NCBI GenBank assembly: GCA_003456855.1
Contig: DMOO01000232.1
Span: 1-8,341, forward strand
Origin: Sphaerochaeta sp.
Lineage (GTDB): Bacteria; Spirochaetota; Spirochaetia; Sphaerochaetales; Sphaerochaetaceae
Direction: 5' to 3'
Length of the DNA: 8,341 nt
The notes beneath the pieces are model-generated. The model had not been told where the DNA came from and searched no databases. It worked only from the letters and a program-made list of their open reading frames with translations. Both the position numbers and the translations under genes were made by a program. This document shows positions 6,016 through 8,341 of the stretch, piece after piece (the stretch's first letter is position 1; each line of letters opens with the position of its first letter).

Positions 6016-7007
6016 AGTGTCTGATGTTTGAGGAAATCGGCAAATTAGCACCAAGCGAGATTCCGGAACCCACATATCCTGTATGGATTAAGGTGGCAGC
6101 CACAGGCATCTGTGGCACAGACCTCAAGTCGGTCTATGTCGGTCACAGGTATTTCAGACCGCCAACCGTTCTGGGTCACGAGTTCTACGGCCAGATCTGC
6201 AAGGCTCCTGAGGGATACCCGCTGAAGAACGGGACCTGGGTTGTGGCCGCCCCTTACTACGAATGTGGCAAATGCGATTACTGCAAGGCTGGAAAGGGAG
6301 ACCTCTGCGAGAACAAGAACTATGTGGAGGCCGGAAGCTTCGCAGAATATGTCGGTGTCCCTCTCGACTACATGGAAGGGCTCTTCGTTCTCCCCGAGAA
6401 GAAGAACACAGACGACTATGATGTCTATGCACTCACCGAGCCTCTGGCCTGTGTCATCAACGGAACGTCCAGGCTTGAGACAGTCCCTGGCTATAGCAAG
6501 GTTCTGATAGTCGGAGGAGGCCCTATGGGCGCCCTATTCGCCCTTTACTATGCCAGCAAGGGCATCGAGGCAGCCATCGTTGAACCCAACGACGAAAGAG
6601 CGGCAAGGCTCCAGTCCTGGGGAATCAAGACGGTCAAGCAGGACCAGGTGCAGAAAGGCGAATACGACAACGTGGTGATTGCGGTCAACATTGCAAAGCT
6701 TGTCTCAGACTATCTTCCACTTGTCCGCCATGGTGGAACCCTTCTTGTGTTCAGCGGACTTCCAAAGGGAGAGTCTCTGGACATAGATGCAGGTGCCATC
6801 CACTATAACGAAGTCTCAATTAAGGGCTGCAGCGGCTTCGGTCTGGACCATTTCAAGGAGTCCTTCTCCGTGATCAAGGCCAACGAGAAGCTGTTCAGGC
6901 AGCTGATCACAAACAAGTTCGATTTCGAGCACGGACAGCAGGCCTTTGACATGCTCAAGGCAGGAAAGGCCTTCAAGATCCTGATCGGAAGCGACATCAA
7001 CTGCTGA
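6012..7007 (+). CDS. zinc-dependent alcohol/polyol dehydrogenase (MDR family)
   Basis: A 331-residue medium-chain dehydrogenase that should oxidise a secondary or primary alcohol with NAD(P)+. Catalytic zinc ligands are recognisable as C34 (GICGTD), H56 with E57 (LGHEF), and probably E143 (LTEPLAC), the pattern of sorbitol or threonine dehydrogenases. The structural zinc lobe is complete: C85, C88, C91 and C99. The Rossmann fingerprint is VGGGPMG (167-173). Acidic E191 at the end of the second strand favours NAD over NADP. The length is slightly shorter than the usual 340-350. AAGGAG (6001-6006) lies five bases before the ATG, and the ATG overlaps the regulator's TGA by four bases. In this operon it likely makes a ketone or ketose from an imported polyol, or the reverse. 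The substrate cannot be assigned, and a sugar-acid or sugar-phosphate substrate is also possible. Confidence 0.9.
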   Translation: MKCLMFEEIGKLAPSEIPEPTYPVWIKVAATGICGTDLKSVYVGHRYFRPPTVLGHEFYGQICKAPEGYPLKNGTWVVAAPYYECGKCDYCKAGKGDLCENKNYVEAGSFAEYVGVPLDYMEGLFVLPEKKNTDDYDVYALTEPLACVINGTSRLETVPGYSKVLIVGGGPMGALFALYYASKGIEAAIVEPNDERAARLQSWGIKTVKQDQVQKGEYDNVVIAVNIAKLVSDYLPLVRHGGTLLVFSGLPKGESLDIDAGAIHYNEVSIKGCSGFGLDHFKESFSVIKANEKLFRQLITNKFDFEHGQQAFDMLKAGKAFKILIGSDINC

Positions 7008-7016
7008 GGGAATGAA

Positions 7017-7988
7017 ATGAAAGCGTTGTTCGTCCATAATCCCAGTTTCCATCTCAACGAGAGAACCGAGGACCTGATCCAGATTCTGAGGGATGTCGAT
7101 GAAGTCATCACAACCCCCAAGATGGCCAGAGCCTGCAGGGAGAATGTCATAACTGCAACAGACTTCGAGCCTCGTGGAACCGGATATGTCCAGGACATCG
7201 AGGACATGGTCGAGCATGCTCTTAAGAACGATGTGGATCTGTTCATAACCGCAGGTGGAGACGGCACGGCAAGCTATGTTGCATCGGCTGCAATCAAACA
7301 CCAGAAGGAGGGGTCCGAACCTATAAGGATCCTCTCCTATCCTGCAGGGACAGAGAACATAGGACCTATCGTTCACAAGCTCAACAACATCAAAACCAAT
7401 GACTTATATGACATGAAAGAGGTTAAATTAGATGCCATTGAAGTTTCATTGGGCAATCATATTCTTGGATATGGATTCAATGATGTGATCATTGGAAACA
7501 CGTATCTCGGCACCTTGGACGGCAACGTGGTCAATCTGGATGCTAGGGCTCTTGCCCTTGAAGGCAGAAAGAAGAGGACCTCGGTCTCACACAACATAGT
7601 AACTGACGATTTCAAGGTCGAGCTGAACGGGGAAAGGATGAATATCCATAATAGAATACTGCAGATATGCATTTCCCCACTTCAGTTCATGTCAAAGGTT
7701 CCACATGTTGTCCTTGGTGGACTCATGTTCGGCATAGGCTATGACCATGCGGCCACCCTCGCCCTGCTGGACAGGAATCTGACAGACACAGAGGTGTCCA
7801 ACTGGGACATCCACTGTATCACAAACGCAACGCATCTGTGCTTCGACGAGAACGACACCTTGAAGCTTTCGGGCTTCACGGAGAATGCACAGATAATCAT
7901 CGATGGGAATCCTTTTGTGAGAACAGAGGAGGAGATCACTTTGAGGTTGAGACCATGGGCCGTCACGGCTCTATGGGCTGAGGATTGA
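7017..7988 (+). CDS. NAD kinase/diacylglycerol kinase-superfamily kinase (AcoX/COG3199-like)
   Basis: A 323-residue protein with the nucleotide-binding signature of the NAD kinase-diacylglycerol kinase superfamily: ITAGGDGT (residues 77-84) followed by YPAGTENIG (108-116), equivalent to the PxGT-N element of the family. The C-terminal two thirds form a beta-rich domain, with GFNDVIIG...LGTLDG as its most distinctive segment (from about 153). It resembles the operon-borne ATP-NAD kinase-like proteins such as AcoX rather than housekeeping NadK. Its place between a sugar-type dehydrogenase and an ABC permease, in an operon with an aldolase, points to phosphorylation of a small metabolite. That is inference. 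GAGGGA (7006-7011) lies five bases before the ATG, and the gap from the dehydrogenase stop is nine bases. Bases 7381-7500 are unusually AT-rich (about 33% GC, hand count), with TTA leucine codons, unlike the neighbouring sequence. NAD or lipid kinase activity remains possible. Confidence 0.75.
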   Translation: MKALFVHNPSFHLNERTEDLIQILRDVDEVITTPKMARACRENVITATDFEPRGTGYVQDIEDMVEHALKNDVDLFITAGGDGTASYVASAAIKHQKEGSEPIRILSYPAGTENIGPIVHKLNNIKTNDLYDMKEVKLDAIEVSLGNHILGYGFNDVIIGNTYLGTLDGNVVNLDARALALEGRKKRTSVSHNIVTDDFKVELNGERMNIHNRILQICISPLQFMSKVPHVVLGGLMFGIGYDHAATLALLDRNLTDTEVSNWDIHCITNATHLCFDENDTLKLSGFTENAQIIIDGNPFVRTEEEITLRLRPWAVTALWAED

Positions 7989-8009
7989 AAACCATTAGGA
8001 AGAAAAGGG

Positions 8010-8341
8010 ATGAAATCACAGACAAAGGAGATAAGAGCAAGCATCCATAGAGTCCGGTTATTCGGACGCATCTATGAACGCGAGCAGGTCACAACGGCAA
8101 TAATACTCATGACGCCGGTTCTATTCGCGGTGTTCATGCTGTTCATCCTCCCCGTTGTGCAGGTTGTCGTGTACAGCTTCACAAACATGACCACAAGCCA
8201 AAGGGGCACATTCGTAGGATTGGAGAACTACAAGTACATTCTCACGGACAACAAGTTCTTCCTGTCCATCAGGAACACGGTGCTATTCGCGGTTCTCAAG
8301 CTGGTGTTCGATACCGGCCTTGCACTTGCGATAGCCCTCAT
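8010..8341 (+). CDS. sugar ABC transporter permease, MalF/UgpA type, 5' part only
   Basis: The first 110 codons of an inner-membrane permease of the binding-protein-dependent carbohydrate importers (CUT1 type); the rest lies beyond the right edge. A cytoplasmic basic N-terminus is followed by a first membrane helix (about residues 28-57, rich in V, L, F, I). Then comes the typical YSFTN (55-59), the FVGLENYKYIL stretch (69-79) found in this family after helix 1, and a second helix beginning near residue 88 (RNTVLFAVLKLVF). No stop codon occurs before the window ends. The start is ATG 8010, 21 bases after the kinase stop, with AGGA (7997-8000) nine bases upstream. Its linkage makes the operon an import-plus-catabolism unit; further permease and binding-protein genes are expected downstream. 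The cargo is unknown. Confidence 0.88.
   Translation, partial: MKSQTKEIRASIHRVRLFGRIYEREQVTTAIILMTPVLFAVFMLFILPVVQVVVYSFTNMTTSQRGTFVGLENYKYILTDNKFFLSIRNTVLFAVLKLVFDTGLALAIAL
8046..8076 (+). repeat. bulged 11-bp hairpin early in the permease gene
   Basis: CATAGA (8046-8051) pairs with TCTATG (8071-8076), and GTCCG (8052-8056) with CGGAC (8063-8067). The loop is GTTATT and there is a 3-base GCA bulge at 8068-8070. It lies at codons 13-23. It may slow translation or set relative expression of the permease, or may be chance. It is followed by no T-run, so it is not a terminator. Confidence 0.45.

Noticed and set aside
7012..7020. Minimal ORF ATG-AAA-TGA before the kinase start
   Set aside because: It arises from the ATGAAATGA string between the SD and the real ATG. 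The kinase ATG at 7017 has correct SD spacing, so a regulatory start-stop element is not supported by one instance.
6816..7376. 186-codon minus-strand open frame opposite the dehydrogenase and kinase genes
   Set aside because: Antisense to two conserved enzymes and spans their junction; no motif or SD site supports it.
1..8341. CRISPR array, tRNA/rRNA genes, insertion sequences or phage genes
   Set aside because: No spaced direct repeats, transposase motifs, terminal inverted repeats or cloverleaf-like segments were recognised on reading both strands by eye.

Overview
The window (about 50% GC) reads as a bacterial chromosome segment. Genes are tightly packed, with ATGA or TAATG start/stop overlaps, clear Shine-Dalgarno (SD) sites and a sigma70-type promoter (TTGACA, 17 bp, TATACT). 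Arginine is coded mainly by AGA/AGG. A free-standing AICAR transformylase beside an archaeal-type (PurO-like) IMP cyclohydrolase, a SorC-family regulator in a sugar operon and a MalF-type permease would suit a spirochaete (Sphaerochaeta-like) or an anaerobic Bacillota. This assignment is tentative, since no rRNA or other marker gene is present.

Layout. (1) Positions 1-1348, minus strand: the two last steps of de novo purine synthesis as separate, translationally coupled genes. The IMP cyclohydrolase comes first, then an AICAR transformylase that runs off the left edge. (2) A 79-bp divergent spacer. (3) 1428-2798, plus strand: an FAD-dependent dehydrogenase of the uncharacterised COG2509 type with a five-cysteine cluster. 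It overlaps the next gene tail to tail. (4) 2773-4151, minus strand: a two-gene unit of a TadA/GuaD-fold nucleoside or nucleobase deaminase followed by a ten-helix EamA/DMT transporter. (5) 4152-4321: a divergent control region with a near-consensus promoter and TGAACA/TGTTCA operator-like repeats. (6) 4322 to the right edge, plus strand: a catabolic operon of a DhnA/LsrF-type class I aldolase, a SorC-family regulator, a zinc alcohol dehydrogenase, a GGDGT kinase of the NAD kinase/diacylglycerol kinase superfamily, and the start of a MalF/UgpA-type ABC permease.

The right-hand operon has the parts of a complete carbohydrate or polyol pathway. It would import by ABC transporter, oxidise by the dehydrogenase, phosphorylate by the NAD-kinase-like enzyme, cleave by the aldolase, and respond to a phosphorylated intermediate through the SorC protein acting on the repeats near the transcription start. 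The unusual element is the kinase, which belongs to a superfamily not normally used for sugar activation. This pathway is an inference from gene content. The substrate cannot be read from the sequence, and this operon is the best candidate in the window for an undescribed system.
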